A stretch of DNA of 16,771 bases from Bordetella parapertussis (GCA_945895265.1 CAMDEF010000064.1:1-16771); one strand, 5' to 3'; shown: positions 6,329 through 14,569, counted from the first letter of the stretch. Notes: generated from the sequence alone by a model not told the origin. A program made the numbers and translations.

Positions 6329-7159
6329 ATGAAACAAGAAGCAATGCAATATCAGACCATACAGGTCAGCCCCTTGACCCCCACGATCGGAGCAGAGATC
6401 GCTGGTGTAGATTTAGCGAAGCCTTTAACCGATCAACAGTTTGAAGAGATCCACGCTGCGTTGATTCAGCATTTGGTCATCTTCTTTCGCGAACAAACGC
6501 TCAGTACCGAGCAACATAAGGTGTTCGGACGGCGCTTTGGCAAGCTTCATATTCATCCAACTAGCCAGATGCCGGGACACCCTGAAGTGCTTGAGATCAA
6601 AGCTGACGAAAACTCGACCTGGGTCGCGGGAGAGGTGTGGCACTCTGATGTGACTTGTGAAACAGAGCCTCCGATGGGCTCGATTTTGCACATTACAAAG
6701 GTGCCCGATAACGGTGGGGGCGATACCTTGTTTGCGAATATGTACCGCGCCTACGAACTATTGTCTGATCCAATGCGACAGTTTCTCGAAGGTAAAACGG
6801 CAATGCATGAAGGCGCTCAGGTGTACGCTGGCCGGCACGGCAAGGATCCAAGTCGTCAGTACCCCGTTGCAGAGCATCCAATCGTTCGCACGCATCCTGT
6901 AAGTGGTAAAAAAGCACTCTATGTCAACAGAAACTTCACAACGCGTATTGTTGGTCTGAATAAGAATGAGAGTGAGGCAGTTCTACAAATGTTGTATCAG
7001 CATATCGAGCGAGATGACTTGAAATGTCGATTTAAATGGCGGCCAGGGTCAATTGCTTTTTGGGATAACCGTTGCGCGCAGCATCAAGCCATGTGGGATT
7101 ATTTTCCACAAAAGCGTTATGGCCAGCGCGTAACCGTTGCCGGCGATAAGCCGTATTAA
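6329..7159 (+). CDS. TauD/TfdA-family Fe(II)/2-oxoglutarate-dependent dioxygenase
   Basis: ATG 6329 follows AGAGGT with good spacing; the protein has 276 residues, the usual family length. The iron ligands are visible as H105-x-D107 (EVWHSDVTC) and H252 (DNRCAQH). R263, 11 residues after the last His, fits the 2-oxoglutarate arginine. R267, 15 residues after, matches the position of the arginine that binds the sulfonate or carboxylate of the substrate in TauD and TfdA. The N-terminal TIGAEIAGVDLAKPLT and DNGGGDTLFANMYRAYELL are also typical. The enzyme should hydroxylate an acidic substrate next to a heteroatom, leading to C-S, C-O or C-N cleavage. Its neighbours (Bug receptor, HyuA/HyuB) suggest a nitrogen-containing organic acid rather than taurine, but this is inference. 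Confidence 0.93.
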   Translation: MKQEAMQYQTIQVSPLTPTIGAEIAGVDLAKPLTDQQFEEIHAALIQHLVIFFREQTLSTEQHKVFGRRFGKLHIHPTSQMPGHPEVLEIKADENSTWVAGEVWHSDVTCETEPPMGSILHITKVPDNGGGDTLFANMYRAYELLSDPMRQFLEGKTAMHEGAQVYAGRHGKDPSRQYPVAEHPIVRTHPVSGKKALYVNRNFTTRIVGLNKNESEAVLQMLYQHIERDDLKCRFKWRPGSIAFWDNRCAQHQAMWDYFPQKRYGQRVTVAGDKPY

Positions 7160-7192
7160 ATCGATTTGTTTTCAGCGGGCTAAAGAAGGCAC

Positions 7193-9325
7193 ATGATGTT
7201 GGTTAAGAAAAGATTTCGATTAGCAATAGATGTTGGTGGTACGTTCACTGATTTTGCCGTGATCGACGATGAGTCGGGAGTCGTACGGTTTGGAAAAGTT
7301 TTAAGCACCCCTGATGATCCTTCTGTAGGATCAATCGAAGGCGCAAGTCAAGCGTTAAAAAGAAATAATATTTCGCCTGAGTGGGTTGGTGAAGTGGTTC
7401 ACGCAACTACTGTTGCAACCAATGCTGTGCTTGAACGCCGTGGCGCGCACACCGGCTTGATTACAACAAAGGGGTTCAGAGATACGCTAGAAATTGGTCG
7501 CGAATCAAGATACGACATCTACGATCTTGATTTGATTGTTCCAGAGCCCTTAGTGACTCGACAAAATCGCGCCGAAGTCATTGAAAGAATGGATTCGGAC
7601 GGTCACGTCAGGGTGCCACTTGACTTGCAGTCACTCGACGCCGCCTTGGATCACTTGGTTTCGTCAAACATAAAATCTATCGCCATTTGCTTCTTGCACA
7701 GTCATGTTAATAGCGACCACGAAAAACTTGTCGCGGGAGTCATTCGGCAACGCTTTCCTGAGATAGAAATCAGTGTTTCAAGTGAAGTGGCGGGTGAAGT
7801 GCGAGAGTTTGAAAGAACCTCTACGACCTGTGTCGATGCCTATGTTAAGCCACTCGTTCGTAGATACGTTGAGGGCTTAGAGGACGGTTTGCAATCTCTG
7901 GGTATGACTAACAACGTGGCGTTGATGCTCTCGCATGGTGGCATCGGATCGGCGCGCGATGTTGTGATGAGATTTCCAGTGCGAATGATCGAGTCTGGCC
8001 CAGCAGCCGGTGCGATTGCTGCTGCATATTTTTCTAGACAAGCCTTGCAAAACGCTGACGTCATCGCGTTTGATATGGGTGGGACGACAGCTAAGATGTC
8101 ACTGATTCGTGACGGAGCTCCCTCGGTGACGAACGAGTATGAAGTCGCGCATGTCCATCGTTTTAAGCGCGGTAGCGGAATCCCCTTGCAAATTTCGGCG
8201 GTAGAGCTGCTTGAGATTGGAGCAGGCGGAGGCAGTATTGCACGTCTCAGTAAGTTAGATCTTTTAACGGTCGGGCCAGAATCTGCGGGTGCCAAGCCGG
8301 GCCCAGTTTGCTACGCAAGAGGTGGACAAGAGCCAACGGTAACAGACGCCGATCTGATTTTGGGATATCTAGACCCAGAGTTTTTTCTTGGCGGTGAAAT
8401 GCAGCTTGACGTACAGGCTGCGCGTGAAGCCATGCAGACTGAAATTGGTCGCGTACTAAATCTGAAACCAGAAGATGTTGCTCTGGGGATTCATAATATT
8501 GTGAATGAACATATGTGTGCGGCGATTTCGGCACATGGCGCTGAAAAAGGGATTGATCTGCGTCAGTTTGACATGATTGCGTTTGGCGGTGCTGGGCCTA
8601 TCCACGCGTATGCCATCGCACGAAAGCTCAAACTCAAACGGATTTTATGTCCCTATGGTGCGGGCGTTGCGTCTGCAATCGGTTGTTTAGTTGCACCGCC
8701 CGCCGTTGATGTTGTGATGGCGTTTGAAGGGATTCTGTCTTCGCTGAATTGGTCTGCCGCAGCCGAGCGATTTATTGAGTTGAAACGTTCGGCCACAGAA
8801 GTGATCGAAGGTTTGGTGGGGGTTGGGGCTAGCATCTCGTTGCGACCACAATTTGAAATGCGTTGTAAAGGTCAGGGTTATTCGGTCAATGTGAGTCTGC
8901 CTGTCGATACGATTATCGATGCGACGCTAGAAGATCGCCTCGTCGTTCTTTTTGGTACCGAGTACGAAAAAATCTATGGGCACCTACCGCCAAGTGTTCC
9001 GATTGAAGTGGTGAACATTCGAGCGAGAGTACAAGAGACTCGTTCTCCTACGACAATCCAACAAGCCGTTGCCGAGGGAGTTAGCCCAGACGCATCTGCG
9101 ATACGAGGTGTGCGTTCGGCTTATTTCGAGGCTTCAAGGGGGTTTGTTTCTACGACCGTGTACTCAAGGTATTTGTTAGAACAAGAGAAAAAATATAGTG
9201 GCCCCGCGATCATCGAAGAAAGAGAAACAAGTATTGTCGTAGGGCCAGACGCAAGTTTTTATGTAGATGAGCACGGCAACGTAATAATCGAATTTTTAGA
9301 GTTCAGCGATGCAAGCATCGGTTAG
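7193..9325 (+). CDS. hyuA: HyuA-type N-methylhydantoinase / 5-oxoprolinase ATP-dependent subunit A
   Basis: ATG 7193 (or 7196) follows GAAGG and lies 33 bp after the dioxygenase stop. The 710-residue product covers the full HyuA architecture. The actin-like/ASKHA N-terminal half has DVGGTFTD (13-20), HATTVATNAVLERRGAHTG (70-88), GFRDTLEIGR and FERTSTTCVDAYVKP (207-220). The central nucleotide-binding block has FDMGGTTAKM (293-302) and GAGGGSIA (343-350), and FGGAGPIHA follows (464-472). Family members couple ATP hydrolysis to opening of cyclic amides (hydantoins, 5-oxoproline) or act in carboxylases such as acetone carboxylase. With HyuB adjacent and no gamma subunit, ring-opening amidohydrolase is the better guess. 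The true substrate is unknown. Confidence 0.94.
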   Translation: MMLVKKRFRLAIDVGGTFTDFAVIDDESGVVRFGKVLSTPDDPSVGSIEGASQALKRNNISPEWVGEVVHATTVATNAVLERRGAHTGLITTKGFRDTLEIGRESRYDIYDLDLIVPEPLVTRQNRAEVIERMDSDGHVRVPLDLQSLDAALDHLVSSNIKSIAICFLHSHVNSDHEKLVAGVIRQRFPEIEISVSSEVAGEVREFERTSTTCVDAYVKPLVRRYVEGLEDGLQSLGMTNNVALMLSHGGIGSARDVVMRFPVRMIESGPAAGAIAAAYFSRQALQNADVIAFDMGGTTAKMSLIRDGAPSVTNEYEVAHVHRFKRGSGIPLQISAVELLEIGAGGGSIARLSKLDLLTVGPESAGAKPGPVCYARGGQEPTVTDADLILGYLDPEFFLGGEMQLDVQAAREAMQTEIGRVLNLKPEDVALGIHNIVNEHMCAAISAHGAEKGIDLRQFDMIAFGGAGPIHAYAIARKLKLKRILCPYGAGVASAIGCLVAPPAVDVVMAFEGILSSLNWSAAAERFIELKRSATEVIEGLVGVGASISLRPQFEMRCKGQGYSVNVSLPVDTIIDATLEDRLVVLFGTEYEKIYGHLPPSVPIEVVNIRARVQETRSPTTIQQAVAEGVSPDASAIRGVRSAYFEASRGFVSTTVYSRYLLEQEKKYSGPAIIEERETSIVVGPDASFYVDEHGNVIIEFLEFSDASIG

Positions 9326-9352
9326 ACCTAAAGAGCAGAAAGTGAAAATTAT

Positions 9353-10984
9353 ATGACAGCAAATCCTGTACAGCTTGATCCAATTACGGTCGAAATTTTA
9401 TGGACAAGACTGATTTCTTGTGTCGATGAGGCTGCGTTAGCCCTACATCGAACGTCATTCTCCACCGTTGTGCGAGAGTCACACGACTACACCTGCATGG
9501 TGTTGGATCCAACCGGGCGGGCAATCGCGCAGGCGACTCGCAGCGTACCCTCTTTTATCGGTACCTTACCGATGTCGGTGCAAGCGTTTCTTAAAAAATA
9601 TCCTGGCCCCACGCTAAAGAAGGGTGATGTCATTATCAGTAATGATCCGTGGATTGGCACTGGGCATTTACCTGATTTAACGCTTGCCGCTCCACTGTTT
9701 TATAACAACATCTTGGTTGGTTTTTCTGGGGCAATTGCCCATATGCCTGATATCGGCGGTCGTCGTCGAGCCCCCGATAATCGCGATATTTTTGAAGAGG
9801 GGCTACAGATACCGATCTTGAAACTCTATCAAGCGGGTGAACCCAATGAGACTCTGTTCTCGATGATTCGTCGCAATGTCAGAGTGCCTAACGAAGTATT
9901 GGGCGATATTCATGCGATGGTTGGCGCATCTGAAAAAATGCAGTTGGGCATTGACCGCCTGTTGACTGAATATCGTTTGCCTCACTTGGCTGTGTTAACT
10001 GAGGAGATCATTGGCAGAACGGATGTCGCGATGCGCAGGGCTATCGCTAAGGTTCCTAATGGTCTTTACAAGGCCACGACTATGATCGATTCCTTTAATA
10101 ACGATCGTCCGTTGTGTATTGAGTGTTCGATTCAGGTCAACGATGATTCCATGCAAGTAGATTTCTCGGGTAGCTCACCTGAGAATCCCTCACCGCTCAA
10201 TTCAGTATTGGGGTACACGCGGGCGTATTCGACTTATGCTTTAAAAAGCATCTTGCTACCTGACGTCCCAAATAACGAAGGCAATGTGTTGTCAATTCAA
10301 ATTGATGCACCGGAGGGTAGTTTTTTGAACCCAAGATATCCGGCTGCAGTCGAGGCGCGTGCAACCGTTGGCCATTACACGACCAGTGCGGTCCTAAATG
10401 CCTTGGCGCTTGCCTTGCCTGAGCGGGTGCCTGCTGAAAGCGGCATACCACTTCACGGGTTCACCGTGAGTGGAAAACAGCAAGGTAATCCCTTCTCTGG
10501 CATTTTCTTTTTTAGTGGCGGCTTCGGAGCTCGACCAACGCAAGACGGTTTGCCGACCCTCAGTTTTCCGACCAATGTGTCAAACACGCCAACAGAAATC
10601 CTCGAGCGTAAATTTCCACTTGAAGTGCTTGAAAAAAACTTGATTCCTAACTCTGGTGGTCGAGGCAAGTATCGAGGCGGATTGAGTCAGCGCGTCGTGC
10701 TGAGGGTGACAAATCCAGAGGGGTTAACTGCGACGCTGTTGTCGCAAAGATTAAAGTTCCCCCCTGTCGGCCGACAGGGGGGCGAAAACGGCTCTCTTGA
10801 GAAAATATTGTTGAATGGCAAACTCGTTCAAGGCGATTTGCCTTTTCAACTGAAGCAAGGCGACGTCTTTGAGCTTGAGCTTCCTGGGGGCGGTGGTTTT
10901 GGCCCCGTCGAACAAAGAGATTTGACCGCAATCAAATTAGATCAAGACGCGGGTTATGTGAGTGGTAAGGCTATTGCGCCTTGA
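9353..10984 (+). CDS. hyuB: HyuB-type N-methylhydantoinase / 5-oxoprolinase subunit B
   Basis: The 543-residue protein starts at ATG 9353, 27 bp after hyuA, and should form a complex with it. Family marks are ITVEILWTRL near the N-terminus, SNDPWIGTGHLPDLTL (96-111), AHMPDIGG (129-136) with EEGLQIP (148-154), DFSGSSPE, NVSNTPTEILERKFPL, SGGRGKYRGG and PGGGGFG near the end. The usual SNDPYxGGTHxxD element has W and a changed loop here, but the His and Asp are kept. HyuB subunits share the ATP-dependent cyclic amide hydrolysis of HyuA. A 24-bp perfect palindrome lies inside the conserved FPP-x-G-xx-GG segment without breaking the frame. The last four codons (AIAP and stop) overlap a relic of a receptor gene tail on the other strand. 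Confidence 0.93.
   Translation: MTANPVQLDPITVEILWTRLISCVDEAALALHRTSFSTVVRESHDYTCMVLDPTGRAIAQATRSVPSFIGTLPMSVQAFLKKYPGPTLKKGDVIISNDPWIGTGHLPDLTLAAPLFYNNILVGFSGAIAHMPDIGGRRRAPDNRDIFEEGLQIPILKLYQAGEPNETLFSMIRRNVRVPNEVLGDIHAMVGASEKMQLGIDRLLTEYRLPHLAVLTEEIIGRTDVAMRRAIAKVPNGLYKATTMIDSFNNDRPLCIECSIQVNDDSMQVDFSGSSPENPSPLNSVLGYTRAYSTYALKSILLPDVPNNEGNVLSIQIDAPEGSFLNPRYPAAVEARATVGHYTTSAVLNALALALPERVPAESGIPLHGFTVSGKQQGNPFSGIFFFSGGFGARPTQDGLPTLSFPTNVSNTPTEILERKFPLEVLEKNLIPNSGGRGKYRGGLSQRVVLRVTNPEGLTATLLSQRLKFPPVGRQGGENGSLEKILLNGKLVQGDLPFQLKQGDVFELELPGGGGFGPVEQRDLTAIKLDQDAGYVSGKAIAP
10759..10782. repeat. 24-bp perfect palindrome inside hyuB
   Basis: The arm CCCCCCTGTCGG (10759-10770) is followed directly by its exact reverse complement CCGACAGGGGGG (10771-10782), with no spacer. 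It encodes the PPVGRQGG segment of HyuB, which is conserved in the family, so it is not an obvious insertion. It could form a hairpin in the mRNA, act as a protein site, or be a fixed dispersed palindrome. Confidence 0.85.
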
Positions 10985-11041
10985 TGCCTACCTTATCGAT
11001 CAAAGAAGGTTACTGCGCTTTGATGCCTGCCTTTTCGATCA
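10974..11041 (-). repeat. In-frame tandem copy of a Bug receptor tail overlapping the hyuB stop
   Basis: Bases 10974-11002 and 11013-11041 match at 25 of 29 positions and are offset by exactly 39 bp. On the minus strand the second copy encodes the end of the intact receptor (IEKAGIKAQ, stop TAA at 11012-11010). The first, reached in the same frame after PSL, encodes IDKVGIKAQ and a TAG. This is a decayed duplicate of the receptor's C-terminus, either a short tandem duplication or what is left of a second receptor gene. The hyuB stop codon (10982-10984) lies inside the relic. Confidence 0.8.
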
Positions 11042-11975
11042 CGGTTTTCCACTTAGACGTCTCGGCAACCACAAACTCTCCAAATTCTTTTGCGGTTTTT
11101 AAGCTCAAGTCAAAGCCTTGAGCACGAAAGCGAGCTTGAAGGGTCGGTTCATTCAAGATTTTATTCGTAACAGCGTTGAGCTGTTCAACGATGTGCGCTG
11201 GGGTTTTCGCAGGTAGAAACAAGCCGTACCAGGCACCTGTTTCAAACTTTGAAAAGCCTAATTCGTCCATTGTCGGAACGTTGGGCAAGTCGGGTTGCCG
11301 CTTTAAGCTGGTGACTGCAAGCGGTAAAAACTTTCCACCGCGAATTTGTGGCAATGCGGCCGGCAGATTGTCAAAAAGGATATTGATATAGCCACCCATC
11401 AAGTCAGTCTGCATTGGCACCCCACCTTTATAGGGAACCTCTATCAAATTAATGTTAGCGGCCAGTTTGAGCAGCTCTGCAGCCAACTGATTGGATGATC
11501 CATTGCCGGTTGAGCCATAAGTTAAACCTCCGGTGCGAGTTTTGGCTTGCTCAATTAGATCCTTTAAAGACTTGATTGAAGAGGTAGCGTTCACGACCAG
11601 CACATTCGAGACGCTGGCCAACAAAGCGACGGGCGCAAAGTCCTTGCGCGGATCATACGGTAGGGCTTGCATGAGGCCCGCCACTGAATTGGGGCCAATC
11701 GCTCCCATCAAAATGGTATAGCCATCTGGCGTAGACTTAGCAACCAGATCTGCGCCAACAGTACCGTTTGCGCCCGCTTTGTTCTCAATAATGACTGGCT
11801 GGCCCAGCAGCTCTGACATTCGACTGCCGATTGGGCGCATCAGCCCATCAGCAGCGCCCCCGGTTGCGTAGGGTACGATGACGTGGATAGGTTTGCTGGG
11901 GTAAGTCTGGGCGTGCACAGAGGCTCCGACCAGAGAGCAGTGCAGTAAGAGAGTCAGTAGAATTGTCTTAGACAT
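11010..11975 (-). CDS. Bug-family (TctC-like) periplasmic solute-binding receptor
   Basis: This 321-residue protein begins at ATG 11975 with GGAGC upstream on the minus strand. A clear signal peptide (MSKTILLTLLLHCSLVGASVHAQ) is cleaved probably after HA or HAQ. Bug motifs are YPSKPIHVIVPYATGGAADG, VIIENKAGANGTVGADLVAK, PDGYTILMG, EVPYKGGVPMQTDLMGG and the tail KWKTVIEKAGIKAQ. The usual D-x-x-AR after the glycine loop reads DGLMRPIG, so the ligand-side contacts may differ from the other two receptors. It is convergent with hyuB (25 bp between stops) and divergent from the aminotransferase. It probably serves the same pathway by position alone. A duplicate of its tail follows the stop codon. 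Confidence 0.93.
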   Translation of the reverse strand: MSKTILLTLLLHCSLVGASVHAQTYPSKPIHVIVPYATGGAADGLMRPIGSRMSELLGQPVIIENKAGANGTVGADLVAKSTPDGYTILMGAIGPNSVAGLMQALPYDPRKDFAPVALLASVSNVLVVNATSSIKSLKDLIEQAKTRTGGLTYGSTGNGSSNQLAAELLKLAANINLIEVPYKGGVPMQTDLMGGYINILFDNLPAALPQIRGGKFLPLAVTSLKRQPDLPNVPTMDELGFSKFETGAWYGLFLPAKTPAHIVEQLNAVTNKILNEPTLQARFRAQGFDLSLKTAKEFGEFVVAETSKWKTVIEKAGIKAQ

Positions 11976-12012
11976 GTGGCGCTCCGTATTTTATGTCGGT
12001 CAAACCGTGGTT

Positions 12013-12041
12013 TTGTCGCTGTGTCGCCGGGTCAATATAAT
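12013..12041 (+). promoter_or_regulatory. Sigma70-type promoter for the aminotransferase gene, with a long leader
   Basis: TTGTCG (12013-12018, four of six) is separated by 17 bp from a perfect TATAAT (12036-12041). Transcription would begin near 12048, leaving a leader of about 155 nt before ATG 12204. The leader contains a 10-bp perfect palindrome, TTCGTACGAA at 12091-12100, but no riboswitch that I can recognise. No equally good promoter was found for the receptor gene on the other strand. Confidence 0.55.
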
Positions 12042-12203
12042 ATAAAAATTAGTCATGCGGTACCTGGCAGTCGAAAAATATTTAGTCAGTTTCGTACGAA
12101 TAACATCGGTGACGGTGATCTCTTGAAAGCACGCAGGGTAGATGCAGTTGCTCAATAGTCAGTGCTGTACGTTATCTTTTTTGATCTTTTTTTGGGATGT
12201 TCT

Positions 12204-13397
12204 ATGGCTGAATTAACGCTTTCGTCTTTGGCTCAAAACTTGGTTGGTTCTTCTGCAGTCGATAACCAGCGACGAGCAAAGCAATTAGCGAGTCAGGGGG
12301 TTGAAATTTATGATCTTGGTATCGGAGAGCCCGATGGCGATTCGCCCGAGGTCGTTAAGCAAGCGGCAGTCGGGGCGATCAATCGCGGTGAGAGTCACTA
12401 TGTTGACCCTCGCGGGCTTGAGGCTTTGCGTGAAAAAATTGCAGACTTTGAATGGCGATGTCATGGCTTAAAGATTGACCCGTCGCAGATTGTTGTGACG
12501 GTAGGTTCACTAGGGGCCTTGTCTCTTGCGTTTCGTACCTTGCTTGATGCCAATGATGAGGTGTTGATCTTAGAGCCCTTTTGGGGCCCCTACGCCAACA
12601 TGGTTAAATTGTTTGGTGCTAAGCCCGTCGTGATTCCTGCTGTTGAGGTGGGCGGGGTCTTGCTGCCAGATTTTGTAGCTCTAGAAAAAAGTATCACTGA
12701 GCGTACGAAGTTGGTCATATTAAATAGCCCCAACAATCCTTCCGGCAAAGTATGGAGCCTACCTGAACTGCAAAAGCTCGGCGCGCTATGCGAAAAGCAC
12801 AATATTTGGATTGTGTCAGACGAGGTCTATAGTGAACTGGTGTACGACCCGGTTAAACACCTATCGGTGGCAACGTTATCGCCAACCATTGCTGCGCGCA
12901 CTATTGTGGCAACAAGCGTTTCAAAATCATTCGCGATGACAGGCTGGCGCTTGGGCTACTGTATTGCTTCGCCTGAGGTTGCGGTTGTACTCGCAAAAAT
13001 AAATCACTATTCCGTTCGTTGCGCGGCAACAGTTTCACAATGGGCGGCGCTTGCCGCCTTTGAGAACTATGAAGATTTACTCGGAGAGATGCGCGCGCGA
13101 TACGCGAAGCGCTGTGATTTGGTTGAAAAGTTGTTTGCTAAATATCCAGACTTTCAATTTATCAAACCCGAAGGTACCTTCTACGCTTTTGTGAAGGTTC
13201 CAAACTATATCGAAGATGTTGAAGTTTTTGTGAAACGGCTACTTGAAGAAAAGGGTGTGGTCATAAGCGCTGGTAAGGCCTATGGCCAGTCCTCCAGACG
13301 ATTCATTCGTTTATCCTTTGCAACGAATGATCTCGTCATTGAGGGTGGGATTACTCGGATTGGTGACTTGGCCAACCAGATAAAAAACAAGCAATAG
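12204..13397 (+). CDS. Class I/II PLP-dependent aminotransferase (aspartate aminotransferase-like)
   Basis: The frame opens at GTG 12162, but ATG 12204 gives the normal N-terminus (MAELTLSSLAQNL) and 397 residues, the usual length. Fold type I marks are visible: IYDLGIGEPDGDSP (35-48), SPNNPSG (175-181), SDEVYSELVYD (205-215), the PLP lysine K241 in SVSKSFAMTGWRLGY, R249 for the cofactor phosphate, and R369 in FIRLSFA for the substrate alpha-carboxylate. The enzyme should exchange the amino group of an amino acid with a 2-oxo acid, probably in the cytoplasm. It is followed 9 bp later by an HpcH/HpaI aldolase, so a 2-oxo acid made by transamination may be cleaved by that enzyme. The exact amino acid cannot be read from the sequence. 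Confidence 0.92.
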   Translation: MAELTLSSLAQNLVGSSAVDNQRRAKQLASQGVEIYDLGIGEPDGDSPEVVKQAAVGAINRGESHYVDPRGLEALREKIADFEWRCHGLKIDPSQIVVTVGSLGALSLAFRTLLDANDEVLILEPFWGPYANMVKLFGAKPVVIPAVEVGGVLLPDFVALEKSITERTKLVILNSPNNPSGKVWSLPELQKLGALCEKHNIWIVSDEVYSELVYDPVKHLSVATLSPTIAARTIVATSVSKSFAMTGWRLGYCIASPEVAVVLAKINHYSVRCAATVSQWAALAAFENYEDLLGEMRARYAKRCDLVEKLFAKYPDFQFIKPEGTFYAFVKVPNYIEDVEVFVKRLLEEKGVVISAGKAYGQSSRRFIRLSFATNDLVIEGGITRIGDLANQIKNKQ

Positions 13398-13406
13398 GGG
13401 GTAAGG

Positions 13407-14099
13407 ATGTCATTAAAAACAAAACTCGCGAGTGGCGAGGTGGCCACGATGGTCAACCCGAATCACCCTTCGCCTTCGCTAACTGAATTTATTGCTTTAC
13501 AAGGATTTGACGCAATTTTCATCGACTGCGAGCATGGTATGGCAGGCCCTGAACGCGTTCAGGATATGTGTCGTGCTGCACGGGTCGCGGGTATTGACAC
13601 GATCGTTCGGCCTGAGGCGAATCATGATTGGCTAATCACCCGATACCTCGATGCCGGTGCAAAAGGCATGATGGTTCCGATGATAGAGACAGCTGAACAG
13701 GCCCAACAGTTGGTCGATACAGTCGAGTATGCGCTAGGCGCAAAAGCAGAGGCGATCACTAAAATCATCATGATCGAATCGCTAAAAGCCATCAATAACT
13801 TGCCAGAGCTGCTGGCCGTAAAGGGTATCGATATCTTTTTTATTGGCCCGGCCGATCTTGCAAAATCGCTCGGCATGCCCGGAAAAAAATTTCACCCTGA
13901 TGTCAAAAAATATGTGTTTGAAGCCGCTCGATTAATTGTGAATGCCGGACGCTACGCAGGTACATCCGTCAATAAAGATATTGCACAAGAATATGTAGAC
14001 GCTGGTTTTCGGTTTATTTACGAACATGCAAATGCCATGTTCGCTTCGGGTGCAAAAGAGTTTCAACAATCCTTTGCTTTGAAGAGTAAGCTAGGTTGA
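13407..14099 (+). CDS. HpcH/HpaI-family aldolase, short form
   Basis: ATG 13407 follows a G-rich site right after the aminotransferase stop. The protein has 230 residues, against about 250-270 for HpaI. Key residues are in place: H43 (DCEHG), R68 (IVRPE), and metal ligands E124 (IMIESLKAI) and D150 (GPADLAKS). The spacing H43-R68 (25) and E124-D150 (26) equals that of HpaI. R68-E124 is about 23 residues shorter, and the Gly/Arg-rich loop normally found there is missing (VEYALGAKAEAITK instead). Family members cleave or form 2-oxo-3-hydroxy acids with a divalent metal, giving pyruvate or glyoxylate plus an aldehyde. The missing loop lies near the active-site entrance, so substrate choice or oligomer form may differ. 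Confidence 0.9.
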   Translation: MSLKTKLASGEVATMVNPNHPSPSLTEFIALQGFDAIFIDCEHGMAGPERVQDMCRAARVAGIDTIVRPEANHDWLITRYLDAGAKGMMVPMIETAEQAQQLVDTVEYALGAKAEAITKIIMIESLKAINNLPELLAVKGIDIFFIGPADLAKSLGMPGKKFHPDVKKYVFEAARLIVNAGRYAGTSVNKDIAQEYVDAGFRFIYEHANAMFASGAKEFQQSFALKSKLG

Positions 14100-14152
14100 C
14101 CTTTCCTTGTTTGATGACATGCCATTTAATCTTAAGGGATGCAAAAAAAATT

Positions 14153-14554
14153 ATGCCCCAGATTGAGCAGAAAAACTTTGAACTGCATCAAGCTTGTATG
14201 TTGGTGCTCGACCGTTTCATGGACGGACTCAATCACTACGATGCCCAAGCGATGGATGCGGCTATGCATTTCCCTCATGTGCGTTTTGCTGGCGGTCAAA
14301 TAAAAATCTATCCCAAGGCGGGCGATAACCCGATGGATTTGTTTGAACGACTCAGGCGCGAAGATGACTGGAAATATAGTCGTTGGGTTTCGCGGGAGTT
14401 GGTGCAGTGCAGCGACATTAAGGCTCATTACGCTTTAAGTTATACGCGGTTTCGAAGCGACGACTCTGTTATCGGGGTGTATGAGTCACTGTACGTACTG
14501 ACTAAAGTCGAAGGCAGTTGGGGGATTCAGATGCGTTCAAGCTTTGGCCCGTAA
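14153..14554 (+). CDS. NTF2-like (SnoaL-type) small protein
   Basis: I choose ATG 14153 (133 residues). The frame opens further up at TTG 14096, overlapping the aldolase stop, but that segment is not typical. The start has only a distant AAGGG, so it is uncertain. The sequence fits the cone-shaped NTF2 fold: an N-terminal helix pair (LVLDRFMDGLNHYDAQAMDAAMHFPHVRF), then strands with ALSYTRFRSDD, VIGVYESLYVLTKVEGSWGIQMRSSFGP. Proteins of this fold include small isomerases, dehydratases and hydrolases, and also non-enzymatic pocket proteins; no catalytic set can be assigned. It follows the aldolase on the same strand and may act on its product or substrate. Confidence 0.75.
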   Translation: MPQIEQKNFELHQACMLVLDRFMDGLNHYDAQAMDAAMHFPHVRFAGGQIKIYPKAGDNPMDLFERLRREDDWKYSRWVSRELVQCSDIKAHYALSYTRFRSDDSVIGVYESLYVLTKVEGSWGIQMRSSFGP

Positions 14555-14569
14555 AAGATAGATCCTGAC

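Noticed and set aside
7840..8534. Open frames antisense to hyuA (7840-8295 and 8247-8534)
   Set aside because: They lie within conserved HyuA coding sequence and show no protein family features.
10990..11010. ACCTT/AAGGT hairpin between hyuB and the convergent receptor as a terminator
   Set aside because: Five base pairs, no T run, and the sequence is better explained as the relic receptor tail.
11997..12007. CGGT-CAA-ACCG near the third receptor as a second IclR site
   Set aside because: The arms are only 4 nt and in the opposite order to the AACCGA/TCGGTT repeat.
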